Assembly: GCA_019800895.1 (NCBI GenBank)
Contig: JAHVKF010000003.1
Span: forward strand, 744,001 to 808,000
From: Halomonas denitrificans
Lineage (GTDB): Bacteria > Pseudomonadota > Gammaproteobacteria > Xanthomonadales > Wenzhouxiangellaceae
Direction of reading: 5' to 3'
Length of the DNA: 64,000 bases
Shown here: positions 29,841 through 37,235 of the stretch, one piece after another
How the letters are laid out: each line of letters begins with the position of its first letter
Numbering within the stretch: the stretch's first letter is position 1
Notes under the pieces: generated by a model
The model's input: the letters and a program-made list of their open reading frames with translations, nothing else
Told to the model about the DNA's origin: nothing
Databases searched by the model: none
Program-made: the position numbers and the translations under genes

Positions 29841-30865
29841 GTGCCATCGACTGGGCCGAGCGGGGCTGGGTGCCCGACACGCTGATCCGCCAGGCGATCC
29901 GCCGCCTTCTACGCCAGCGATTGCGGGAAGAGTTCGTCGACGATGTCGAACGCCAGGGCGAGGTGTTCGAACGACGGATCGGCGAATTGCGAGAATCCGA
30001 AATCGCGCTTGAAACGGAGGCCGCCAACGAACAGCATTACGAGGTGCCTGCCGGTTTCTACGAACTGGCGCTGGGCCGGCACCTGAAGTACTCGTCGGCC
30101 TATTTTCCGGACGGCGTCCGTTCGCTGGACGAAGCCGAGGCCGCGATGCTGGCGCTGACCTGCGAGCGCGCCGGCCTGCAGGATGGGCAGGCCGTCCTGG
30201 AACTGGGTTGCGGCTGGGGGTCGCTGACCTTGTGGATGGCCGAACAGTACCCCGGATCGAGCATCGTCGGCGTGTCGAATTCGGCCTCGCAGCGCCGTCA
30301 CATCCTTGCGCGCGCGGCCGACCGCGGGCTGGACAACATCGAAATCCTGACCTGCGATGTCAACCGCCTCGAGCTCGACCGGACCTTCGATCGCGTGGTG
30401 TCGGTGGAGATGTTCGAACACGTGCGCAATTACCGCAGACTGCTCGAGCGGATCGCCGGCTGGCTGACCGATGACGGCCAGCTGTTCGTCCACGTGTTCT
30501 GCCACCGCTTTCTCATGTACCCGTTCGAAACGCAGGGCGACGACAACTGGATGGGCCAACACTTCTTCACCGGTGGCCTGATGCCGTCGGCCGATACCTT
30601 CTTCCGGTTCCAGGACCACCTGCGGGTCACGCGACGATGGCTGGTCGACGGCCGGCACTACGCACGAACGTCCCGTGCCTGGCTGGACAACCTCGATCGC
30701 AATCGCGACGCTGCGCTGGCATTGTTCGAGAACGACGGCAGCGACGTGCCCGCGCGAATCCGGGTCCAGCGTTGGCGGATGTTCTTCATGGCCTGCGAGG
30801 AACTGTTCGCGTACAACGGCGGTTCCGAGTGGCCGGTCGCCCACTACCGGTTCGAGAGGCGGTGA
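29837..30865 (+). CDS. second CFA-synthase-like SAM methyltransferase
   Basis: A 342-residue methyltransferase related to, but distinct from, the cfa gene upstream. The core contains NEQHYEVPAGFYELALG, LELGCGWGSLTLWMAEQYP (SAM motif I, ~121-139), VVSVEMFEHVRNYRRLLERI and YARTSRAWLDNLDRN. The lipid-binding N-terminal domain of true Cfa is missing. Instead there is an ~45-residue helical lead. This architecture resembles the small-molecule/methyl-fatty-acid methyltransferases that accompany DUF1365 clusters. With two different methyltransferases the operon may make an acyl modification beyond a simple cyclopropane ring (inference). It starts within the previous stop codon. Confidence 0.87.
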   Translation: MSAIDWAERGWVPDTLIRQAIRRLLRQRLREEFVDDVERQGEVFERRIGELRESEIALETEAANEQHYEVPAGFYELALGRHLKYSSAYFPDGVRSLDEAEAAMLALTCERAGLQDGQAVLELGCGWGSLTLWMAEQYPGSSIVGVSNSASQRRHILARAADRGLDNIEILTCDVNRLELDRTFDRVVSVEMFEHVRNYRRLLERIAGWLTDDGQLFVHVFCHRFLMYPFETQGDDNWMGQHFFTGGLMPSADTFFRFQDHLRVTRRWLVDGRHYARTSRAWLDNLDRNRDAALALFENDGSDVPARIRVQRWRMFFMACEELFAYNGGSEWPVAHYRFERR

Positions 30866-30869
30866 CGTC

Positions 30870-32213
30870 GTGCGCCCCTTGAACCGCCTTCTCAAGGGCA
30901 GCATCCGGACCAAGCTGATCCGGGTGTTCATCCTGCAGGTGCTGGCCATCTCGGCAGCGACGGTGCTGGGGGTCTATGCCGCCGCGCTGGTGGTCGAGCA
31001 GGTCCTGGTGCAGGAGGCATTGAACGGGGAAGCGGAGCACTTCTGGGAAAATCGCGCCGCGGATCCTGCCTTTCCGCTGCCGAACACCGACAACCTGACC
31101 GGCTACCTGAGCGGACCGGGCGCAACGGCACCGTTGCCCGACTGGCTGGCCGACCGTGAACCCGGCTTCGGGCGGGTCGAGACCGGCGCAGGCACGGCGC
31201 CGGTCCTGCATGTCTCCGAGCGCGACGGGCAGACGCTCTACCTGGTGTTCGATGAAAACCAGGTCTCGAACCTGGCGTTCTATTTCGGCATCGCCCCGCT
31301 GACCGGGGTCCTGTTGATCATCTACGTGCTGACCTGGCTGGGCTACCTGATGAGCCGGCGTGCAGTCTCTGCCATGGTGCAACTTGCCGACGCGGTGCGG
31401 AACTTCGATTTCCAGGAAGGCCGCTTCGATCAGCTCCGTCTTCAGGAAATGACCGACACCACCGATACGGAGGTTCTGGCCCTGGTCAACGCCTTCGACC
31501 AGTTCACCACACGTCTCGAGCGCTTCGTCGCGCGCGAGCGGAATTTCACGCGCAACGCGTCCCACGAGCTGCGCACCCCGCTCGCGGTGCTCAAGGGCAA
31601 CCTCGACATCCTGAAGAAGAATCCCGACTCGCCGCGGCGCAGCGACACCTACGAGCGCATGGCGCGCACGGTTCGAGACATGGAATCGCTGGTCGAGACG
31701 CTGCTGATCCTGGCCCGCGAGTCCGAGTCGAAGCTGTCCTGGTCGTCGGTGGTGCTCAACGACCTCGTCGCCGAGCAGCTCGACCAGGTCCGGCGGGCCG
31801 TCGATCGTCCCGACGTGAAGACCTCGATGTCGGCCGACGTCCTGCTCGAGACCGAGGCGCCGGAGCGGGTCCTCGGCATCATCTTCCATAACCTGCTGCG
31901 CAATGCCATGACGTTTACCCAAAGCGGCGAGGTGAGCGTGCACGTCGACGCGCATTCGGTCACCGTCCGCGACACGGGCTGCGGCATGAGCGACGCCGAT
32001 CTCGAGCGCGCCTTCGAACCGTTCTATCGCGCCCACGATCGCTCGAACGAGGGCTACGGTCTCGGGCTGGCCATCGTGGCCCGCCTGTGTCGCCGGTTCG
32101 GCTGGCCCCTGGAGGCTGAGAGCGAGCTGGGTGTCGGCACCTCGTTCCGGGTCAGCTTCCCCCGGGCCCGGCGGGTGGAGTTCGTCGGCAAGGACAAGCG
32201 GGCGGCAGGTTGA
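30870..32213 (+). CDS. sensor histidine kinase
   Basis: A 447-residue membrane kinase. TM1 spans ~15-38 (RVFILQVLAISAATVLGVYA) and TM2 ~140-160, enclosing a ~100-residue periplasmic sensor. A short HAMP-like linker follows. The dimerisation/phosphoacceptor box is NASHELRTPLAVLKGN with His232. The N box (FHNLLRNAMTFT), G1 (DTGCGM), F and G2 (GYGLGLAIV) boxes are all present, so it should be active. The GTG start is 4 bp after the methyltransferase stop, so it is transcribed with the lipid operon. No response regulator is adjacent. The only regulator in the window, at 50.8-51.5 kb, is also without a kinase, so the two could be partners (speculative). Confidence 0.9.
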   Translation: MRPLNRLLKGSIRTKLIRVFILQVLAISAATVLGVYAAALVVEQVLVQEALNGEAEHFWENRAADPAFPLPNTDNLTGYLSGPGATAPLPDWLADREPGFGRVETGAGTAPVLHVSERDGQTLYLVFDENQVSNLAFYFGIAPLTGVLLIIYVLTWLGYLMSRRAVSAMVQLADAVRNFDFQEGRFDQLRLQEMTDTTDTEVLALVNAFDQFTTRLERFVARERNFTRNASHELRTPLAVLKGNLDILKKNPDSPRRSDTYERMARTVRDMESLVETLLILARESESKLSWSSVVLNDLVAEQLDQVRRAVDRPDVKTSMSADVLLETEAPERVLGIIFHNLLRNAMTFTQSGEVSVHVDAHSVTVRDTGCGMSDADLERAFEPFYRAHDRSNEGYGLGLAIVARLCRRFGWPLEAESELGVGTSFRVSFPRARRVEFVGKDKRAAG

Positions 32214-32393
32214 TGCGGACGGGCCGCGTCGGCCTTTCCTCGTCGGTCCGATTTTACATTCCCGCCTCCGGACGGCATAATTCCAGGGGTCCCCGGGGGG
32301 ATCGAGACGTGGGCCCGAATACGCATGCGCCGGACTTTCGGGGCCTTCGATTGCACCGGACGAATCCCAAATCCATGCAGAGGAAGTAGGTCT

Positions 32394-33659
32394 ATGCGCG
32401 TTTCCCGATTCAAAGCCGCACTTGCGGTGACCTTGCTGGCGCTCGCCGGCCTGGCCAATGCCCAGCAACTTGCCGTCGTCAACAGCGGCCCCGCACTCTA
32501 CCTGGTCGACACCTCCGGCGGCTCCTTGTCGATCCTCGACTCCGCGACCATTCCGCCCGCCGAAGTCCTGCAGATCCACCAGATCTTCCACGTCGTCCAG
32601 CACCCGACCAACGGCATGATCTACGCCTCGTCGAACAATCCGTGCTTCGACGGGACCATCGGCTGCTGGGGGAACGGGCGCGTCGACAAGTTCCAGGTCA
32701 GCGGTTCGACGATCAGCTACGTCGGCCCGGCCTACATCATGAACAACGATGCCTTCCTCAACGACGGCATCTCCTGCGCCCAGGGCACGGAGATGGACAC
32801 GGGCTATCCCGGCCAGGAAGGCTTCTGTGCGCCGACCCGCATGGCCTTCTCGCCGGACGGCTCGCGCCTGTACATCGATGACGACGAACTCGACGGCATC
32901 GAGATCTTCTCGGTCGATCCCGGCACCGGCGACCTGAGCTTCCTGGCCGAGGGCGGCAGCACCAGCTATCACGGCCTGCTGTTCCAGAACGACCGGCTCT
33001 ATCTCGGCAACTCGGTGTTCTCGGTCGCCGGCGATGCGGTCACCGGCGTTCTGGATGACGAGTACGGCAACGGCAACGTGCTGCTGCCGAGCGGTGCGAT
33101 GATGACGGCGCTCAACAACAATGCCATCGCGGCGTACAGCCTGGCCAATCCCGACGCACCGGCCGAGATCGACCTGCTGAACATCGGCGGCGGAACGGCG
33201 GTCGATATCGCCGGCACGGCGGACGGCAGCCTGTGGGTGCTCGGCGGCCGCGACGTGCTGACCACCGTGTCGTGGGACGGCGCGACCCTGACCCAGCTCG
33301 ACCAGGTCACCACGCCGACGACGCAGCGCGCTCACCGGGATGTGGCCATCATCGAAGCCGGCGGCGCGATCTATGCCCTGGTCGCCCACTTCACGCCGGA
33401 AGTCGACGCAGACTACGGCACCAACGCCACCGGCGCCCAGCTGTGGTCGATCGACCCGGGCACCGGGGCGCTGACCCAGGTCTCCGACCTGCCGCTCGCC
33501 GATGGCTGGTCGCGGGCCGCACTGCCCGTGTCCGGTGTCGTCCTGCCGGCGGCGGAAACCGTTCCGACCCTGTCGGTCGCCGGTATCGCCGTCCTGGCCC
33601 TGATCCTCGCCGCGCTGGCCGTCTTCGCCGGTCGGGCACGCTTCGGCCGGAACGGCTGA
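32394..33659 (+). CDS. secreted beta-propeller-like protein with IPTL-CTERM sorting signal
   Basis: A 421-residue exported protein. Signal peptide MRVSRFKAALAVTLLALAGL is cleaved near ANAQQ. The body has repeated strand patterns with SPDGSRLYIDDD and GTGDLSFLAEGG, resembling lactonase-type beta-propellers; three disulphide-capable cysteine pairs lie around residues 80-145. The C-terminus VPTLSVAGIAVLALILAALA followed by GRARFGRNG is the IPTL-CTERM tripartite signal (PTL motif, TM helix, basic tail) recognised by exosortase-type systems. AGGAAG lies 8-13 nt upstream of the ATG at 32394. A strong terminator follows, so it is monocistronic. The ligand or substrate is unknown. Confidence 0.85.
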   Translation: MRVSRFKAALAVTLLALAGLANAQQLAVVNSGPALYLVDTSGGSLSILDSATIPPAEVLQIHQIFHVVQHPTNGMIYASSNNPCFDGTIGCWGNGRVDKFQVSGSTISYVGPAYIMNNDAFLNDGISCAQGTEMDTGYPGQEGFCAPTRMAFSPDGSRLYIDDDELDGIEIFSVDPGTGDLSFLAEGGSTSYHGLLFQNDRLYLGNSVFSVAGDAVTGVLDDEYGNGNVLLPSGAMMTALNNNAIAAYSLANPDAPAEIDLLNIGGGTAVDIAGTADGSLWVLGGRDVLTTVSWDGATLTQLDQVTTPTTQRAHRDVAIIEAGGAIYALVAHFTPEVDADYGTNATGAQLWSIDPGTGALTQVSDLPLADGWSRAALPVSGVVLPAAETVPTLSVAGIAVLALILAALAVFAGRARFGRNG

Positions 33660-33689
33660 CGCACGCGTTCGGATCAAGCACGACCCCAG

Positions 33690-33717
33690 GGCCCCGCTTC
33701 GTGCGGGGCCTTTTTTA
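33690..33717 (+). terminator. rho-independent terminator
   Basis: GGCCCCGC (33690-33697) pairs perfectly with GCGGGGCC (33703-33710) around a TTCGT loop and is followed by TTTTTTA. It ends the IPTL-CTERM gene. Confidence 0.9.
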
Positions 33718-33719
33718 TT

Positions 33720-34066
33720 CGGCTGTTCAGTTCGCGGGTCGAAGCGCCGGCGCCGATCGAGCGGGTCCGTGGGCGCGGTCGCGCCGGGTGAACGGTCTCG
33801 TCCTGCCGGCTCCCTTGCCGCATCGAGAAGGCGTAGGGGCCAAGCTGCACGGCGTGCTGGAGTCGCTGGAGTCGCTGACGCGATGCGCCAGGGAAGGGCC
33901 TCGCGTCTCCGGGTGTTCCCGGTCCTGGGGCAGCGGTTACGCCTACGTAAGAGAAATCGGGCGCGGCGGGGCGAGACGTGGTGAACGCTTCAGCATCCGC
34001 TCGAGCGCAGCAGTCGTGACGGCGCAGGCGCGCCGCCAGTCGCTCCGGGGTGATTCGAACCCGGCC
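33720..34066. other. non-coding gap, nothing recognised
   Basis: No open frame here has coding character, and I see no repeat from the families that fill other gaps. The stretch GGTGATTCGAACCCGGCC near 34050 resembles a tRNA T-arm, but no tRNA can be folded. Confidence 0.5.
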
Positions 34067-34534
34067 TCAGTCGCGGCGCGACCGACGGAGCTCTTCGGTT
34101 TCCGTGTAGCGCGAGTAGAGATCGAACAGCACGCGGCGGAACTGGGTGCTGTAACCGGCCGCTACCCCCAGCGCCAGGGTGGCGATGGCCGCCTTGTCGG
34201 GATTCCGGCGTACCCAGTCGCTCAGGACCGGGTCGGCGTGTTCGCGCAGCAGGGACTCGAGCTCGCTGCCCAGTTCCAGCTCGTCCTCGCTACGCCGCCG
34301 GTTCGACGACGCGCCTCGAACGGCGTTGGCGATGCGGGCGGTCAGCAGGATCAAAGCGATCAGGACGACCCCGCACGCTGCAGTGACCAGCGCTGCCAGG
34401 TCGGGCGGCAGCGATTCACGGAACGCGAAGTACCCCGCCACCCCGAGAAACGCCACCACGCAGAGCGCCAGGGGCACGACGAGAACGGTCACCAGCGCGC
34501 CGGTTTCGACGCGACGCTTGATCTTGCCGATCAT
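34067..34534 (-). CDS. phage-holin-superfamily/YqjE-like membrane protein
   Basis: A 155-residue protein with two adjacent transmembrane segments (VTVLVVPLALCVVAFLGVAG and LVTAACGVVLIALILLTARI, residues ~14-72), then a basic/acidic cytosolic region. The arrangement and its position next to a YqjD-like gene match the holin-X/YqjE group of inner-membrane proteins, which in E. coli sit in the yqjCDEK operon. The C-terminal ~60 residues (NPDKAAIATLALGVAAGYST) contain a third weakly hydrophobic patch typical of YqjD-type anchors. Function is unknown; YqjD relatives bind ribosomes in stationary phase. It lies 61 bp downstream of the YqjD-like gene on the same strand. Confidence 0.7.
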   Translation of the reverse strand: MIGKIKRRVETGALVTVLVVPLALCVVAFLGVAGYFAFRESLPPDLAALVTAACGVVLIALILLTARIANAVRGASSNRRRSEDELELGSELESLLREHADPVLSDWVRRNPDKAAIATLALGVAAGYSTQFRRVLFDLYSRYTETEELRRSRRD

Positions 34535-34595
34535 TGCACGACTCTCCCTGATTCCGGTTTTCGAAACGTCGTTGCGCGGTTCTGCATCGGCGGGT

Positions 34596-34871
34596 TCAGC
34601 GGTCGAGCAGCTTGCCCAGCACGAAGCCGATGCCCAGCGCCATCGCGAGACTGGTCATCGGACGTTCCTCGATTTCCTTCTCGAACGCGCCCCACTTCTC
34701 CTTCGCCGTATCGCGGGTGCGGTCCGCCGCGGCCTGCAAGCGCTCCTTGCCTTCGTCGGTCGCGGTCTGGGCGATGCGGGAAACGATGTTGCCGATCTCG
34801 GACAGCTCGCCCTTCAGGCTGGCAAATTCCTTCTTGAGTTCTTCCAGTTCCTTTTCGGTCGCAGTTGCCAT
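34596..34871 (-). CDS. YqjD/ElaB-like ribosome-associated membrane protein (DUF883)
   Basis: A 91-residue protein. Residues 1-70 form an amphipathic helix with heptads (EKELEELKKEFASLKGELSE, DEGKERLQAAADRTRDTAKE). The C-terminus has RPMTSLAMALGIGFVLGKLL, the membrane anchor with the ERPxxSLAxAxGxGFxLG motif that defines the YqjD/ElaB/YgaM family. In E. coli these tail-anchored proteins are RpoS-induced and associate with ribosomes at the inner membrane. AGGAGG-type sequence (CAGGAGGC) is a few nt upstream of the ATG at 34871. It is probably co-transcribed with the YqjE-like gene. Confidence 0.85.
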   Translation of the reverse strand: MATATEKELEELKKEFASLKGELSEIGNIVSRIAQTATDEGKERLQAAADRTRDTAKEKWGAFEKEIEERPMTSLAMALGIGFVLGKLLDR

Positions 34872-34969
34872 TGCAGCCTCCTGTCGTTGAATTCAATCCA
34901 TCAAGCTAACACATCCGCCGCAGGCGACGGATCGACCTGCAGGCCGCCGCGCGATCGGCGCGGGTCGGC

Positions 34970-36373
34970 TCAGGCGGCATTCGGGTCCGGTCGCGAGTCG
35001 GTTGCCGCCTCGGTGCTCGCGAGATCCTTGTCGGCGTCTCCCGAGTCGTCGGAGTCGTTGTCCAGCGCCGTCCAGGGAAGCTCGAGAGCCGCGGCCCAGG
35101 CCATGCCGAGCGCCAGACCGAGAGCGATCCCGGATGGCGCCGCCCAGCCGGCGACCACGGTGCCGAGCCCAACCGTGAACACGATGAACGTGGCGAACGC
35201 CGCGCAGGCCACCGCACCGGCCCAGTCCTTCAATCGTGCGGTCAGCGCCGTGGCATGGACGAGCAGGGCCGCCACTGCCGCTACCGGCACGGACGGGAAC
35301 TCGGCGTTCTCCACGTGTCCGGAGAGCACGAAGCGGTCGAGAAGGAACGCGCCGCCGGTCGCTCCGATCACGCCGACGCCGAAGCGCAGCGCGGCGATCC
35401 AGTCGGCGTAGCGGTACACGAGCGCCATCGCCGGGAGCATCAGGACCGCCATACCGGGCCAATGGAACGCCAGCAGCGCGGCCCGGGCGATGGCAACGGC
35501 TTCCTCCGTTCGGGTCGCGACCATCCACTCGAGCACCGGGTAGTCGATGCGCGCCAGGCCCCAGATTTCCTCGGTCTGGCTGAACACCAGTCCGGCGCCG
35601 CCGATCGCGGCAACCAGCGCCAGGAAGCAGATCGTCAGGCTGAGACCCTGGGCGAGGCGGGGATCGAGCCGACAGGCAAGCCACACGAAGAACGGCCGCA
35701 GCGCTCGGGCGATGCCGCGTGTCCCGGTGACCCGGAAGGCGAGCCGGAAGAAGGCCTTGACCCGGCGCTGGTTGGCCGCGACGCGCTTCGCGATCCAGCG
35801 GATGATCAGGGCCGTGAAGAACAGGACCAGGACCAGCATCGCGGCCGCGCCGCTGATGTCCTGGATCAGGCCCCAGGATTCGCCGAGCAGGTAGCCGAGG
35901 GTGAGAAAGGAAAACGCCCAGAGCAGGCTGGCGATGAGGTCGAACACGAAGAAGCGTCGGTAGCTCATTCCCGCGGAACCGGCCAGGAAGGGCGTGATGA
36001 TGCGTGTCGGCGTGGAGATGCGCCCGACGACGATGGCCCATTCGCCCCGTCGCAGCATGAAGTCCTGGGCCTTCTGGATGGGGCCGCTCAGGAAACGCTG
36101 CAGGAAGGCCGATTGCAGCAGGTCGTCGCCGAAGCGTCGACCGAGGAAGAAGCCGGTGGCATTGCCGGCCACCGTGGCGAAGAACACGATGCCGAGCAGC
36201 GCGCCGAAGTGGACCTGGCCGCGCGAGGCGAGGATGCCGCCGGTCACGACGGCCAGCTCGCCGGGCGTGACGAACCCCAGGAAGAACGCCGCTTCGGTCC
36301 AGCAGAACACGGCGATCAGGAGGTAGACCGTCAGCGGCTGCAGTTCGAAGAGCGGATCGAGGAGCTTGTCCAT
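34970..36373 (-). CDS. DedA-family protein fused to degenerate PAP2-like domain
   Basis: A 467-residue polytopic membrane protein. Residues ~1-200 are a DedA/VTT domain: FLGFVTPGELAVVTGGILAS, a GxFLGRRFG-like block and VVGRISTPTRIITPFLAGSA with the conserved Arg/Pro motif. Residues ~225-440 have the helix pattern of a PAP2 phosphatase. DedA-PAP2 fusions are known in proteobacteria and act in lipid recycling or undecaprenyl-phosphate metabolism. Here, where PAP2 enzymes carry FPSGHAxxA, the sequence is FPSVPVAAVAALLVH, and the C-terminal SRxxxxxHxxxD motif is replaced by WAAPSGIALGLALG. The second domain is therefore probably not catalytic. A very acidic tail (DNDSDDSGDADKDL) ends the protein. 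Confidence 0.82.
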   Translation of the reverse strand: MDKLLDPLFELQPLTVYLLIAVFCWTEAAFFLGFVTPGELAVVTGGILASRGQVHFGALLGIVFFATVAGNATGFFLGRRFGDDLLQSAFLQRFLSGPIQKAQDFMLRRGEWAIVVGRISTPTRIITPFLAGSAGMSYRRFFVFDLIASLLWAFSFLTLGYLLGESWGLIQDISGAAAMLVLVLFFTALIIRWIAKRVAANQRRVKAFFRLAFRVTGTRGIARALRPFFVWLACRLDPRLAQGLSLTICFLALVAAIGGAGLVFSQTEEIWGLARIDYPVLEWMVATRTEEAVAIARAALLAFHWPGMAVLMLPAMALVYRYADWIAALRFGVGVIGATGGAFLLDRFVLSGHVENAEFPSVPVAAVAALLVHATALTARLKDWAGAVACAAFATFIVFTVGLGTVVAGWAAPSGIALGLALGMAWAAALELPWTALDNDSDDSGDADKDLASTEAATDSRPDPNAA

Positions 36374-36721
36374 ACGGGTCTACTCGGCTCTGGGTCGGGT
36401 CGATCGTCCGTCGGGCCGTTCGGTGGCCGTACCGGTCTGCATCGCGCGCGAGTCGGCGGTTCGCCCCGGAGGACGCATGCGCCCATGCTCCGAGTATGCG
36501 CCCGCGGCGCGGCGGCGTGGTGGCGCCATGCAGGCACCGGTCGCCGCGCGGCTCGGCGCGACCCTGCGGCTCGAGGTCGCCTCGGGCGCCGACGCGTTCC
36601 CGGCTTCAAGCATGCCGCGCGCCGCCTCGAACGTCGTTGGACCGGTACGACATGACGGCGCGATGACCCGGGAGCGGCGGACATCGCGGCCGAGGCGGTC
36701 GGACAGTGCCTGCTCGAGACG
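36374..36721. other. non-coding gap between dedA and csbD, nothing recognised
   Basis: Upstream regulatory region of the DedA-like gene. Neither strand has an open frame with coding character, and no known repeat is seen apart from the csbD terminator at its right end. Confidence 0.5.
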
Positions 36722-36758
36722 AAAAAGGCCCGGCGGCCGCAGGAGCGGCCACCGGGCC
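36722..36758 (-). terminator. rho-independent terminator of csbD
   Basis: On the minus strand GGCCCGGTGGCCGC pairs with GCGGCCGCCGGGCC (one G-U-type mismatch) around TCCT and is followed by TTTTT. The stem is unusually long (14 bp). Confidence 0.9.
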
Positions 36759-36801
36759 AATGCGTGCATCACGCGTGCTGCCAATGGAGAGTCGGCGGCG
36801 T

Positions 36802-36993
36802 TCAGTCGACCAGATCGTTGAGCTTCTTGGCGATCGCTTCCCGGCTCTCGCCGTATTTTTCCTGGATCCGGGCGATCAGCTCGTCCTTGTTGCCTTCGGC
36901 CTTCTTGACCTCGTCGTCGGTCAGTTCGCCCCACTGCTGCTTGACCTTGGCGTTGAACTTGTCCCACTTGGCTTCTGCCTGATCGTTGTTCAT
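36802..36993 (-). CDS. CsbD family stress protein
   Basis: A 63-residue protein with the full CsbD consensus: a short N-terminus, AKWDKFNAKVKQQWGELTDD and then GNKDELIARIQEKYGESREA. CsbD-like proteins (E. coli YjbJ) are small, highly charged helical proteins of the general stress response; the molecular function is unclear. The ATG at 36993 has GGAGCA upstream. A strong terminator ends the gene, so it is monocistronic and probably highly expressed under stress. Its nearness to the YqjD/YqjE-like and DedA-like genes suggests a stationary-phase/envelope-stress neighbourhood. Confidence 0.92.
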   Translation of the reverse strand: MNNDQAEAKWDKFNAKVKQQWGELTDDEVKKAEGNKDELIARIQEKYGESREAIAKKLNDLVD

Positions 36994-37235
36994 GGATTGC
37001 TCCAGTGATGAATTCGGGTCGAAGTATGGGGGCAGGGCGGCCGGTCGTCATTAACCTAGGTTGATTGCTGCTACACAGGCCGTAGACCGGGCCGCCGACG
37101 GGGCGGTGAACGGTCCGGTCGCAGGCTTCGAAAACGTCCCCGGTGTCCGGTCTCGAATGCCCAACCCCGGGCCGCCGAACTGCTCTACACTGTGCGCGCT
37201 TTTTCGAACCTCTTTTCCCTTCCGGAGCTTGCCCG

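Noticed and set aside
30786-33677. A 963-codon antisense frame across the histidine kinase and the propeller gene
   Set aside because: It spans two well-supported genes and a terminator, has no family resemblance and is typical of antisense frames in high-GC DNA.
34040-34075. A tRNA T-arm-like GGGTTCGAATC on the minus strand
   Set aside because: The flanking bases do not form a 5-bp T stem with a 7-base loop, and no acceptor, D or anticodon arms can be drawn.
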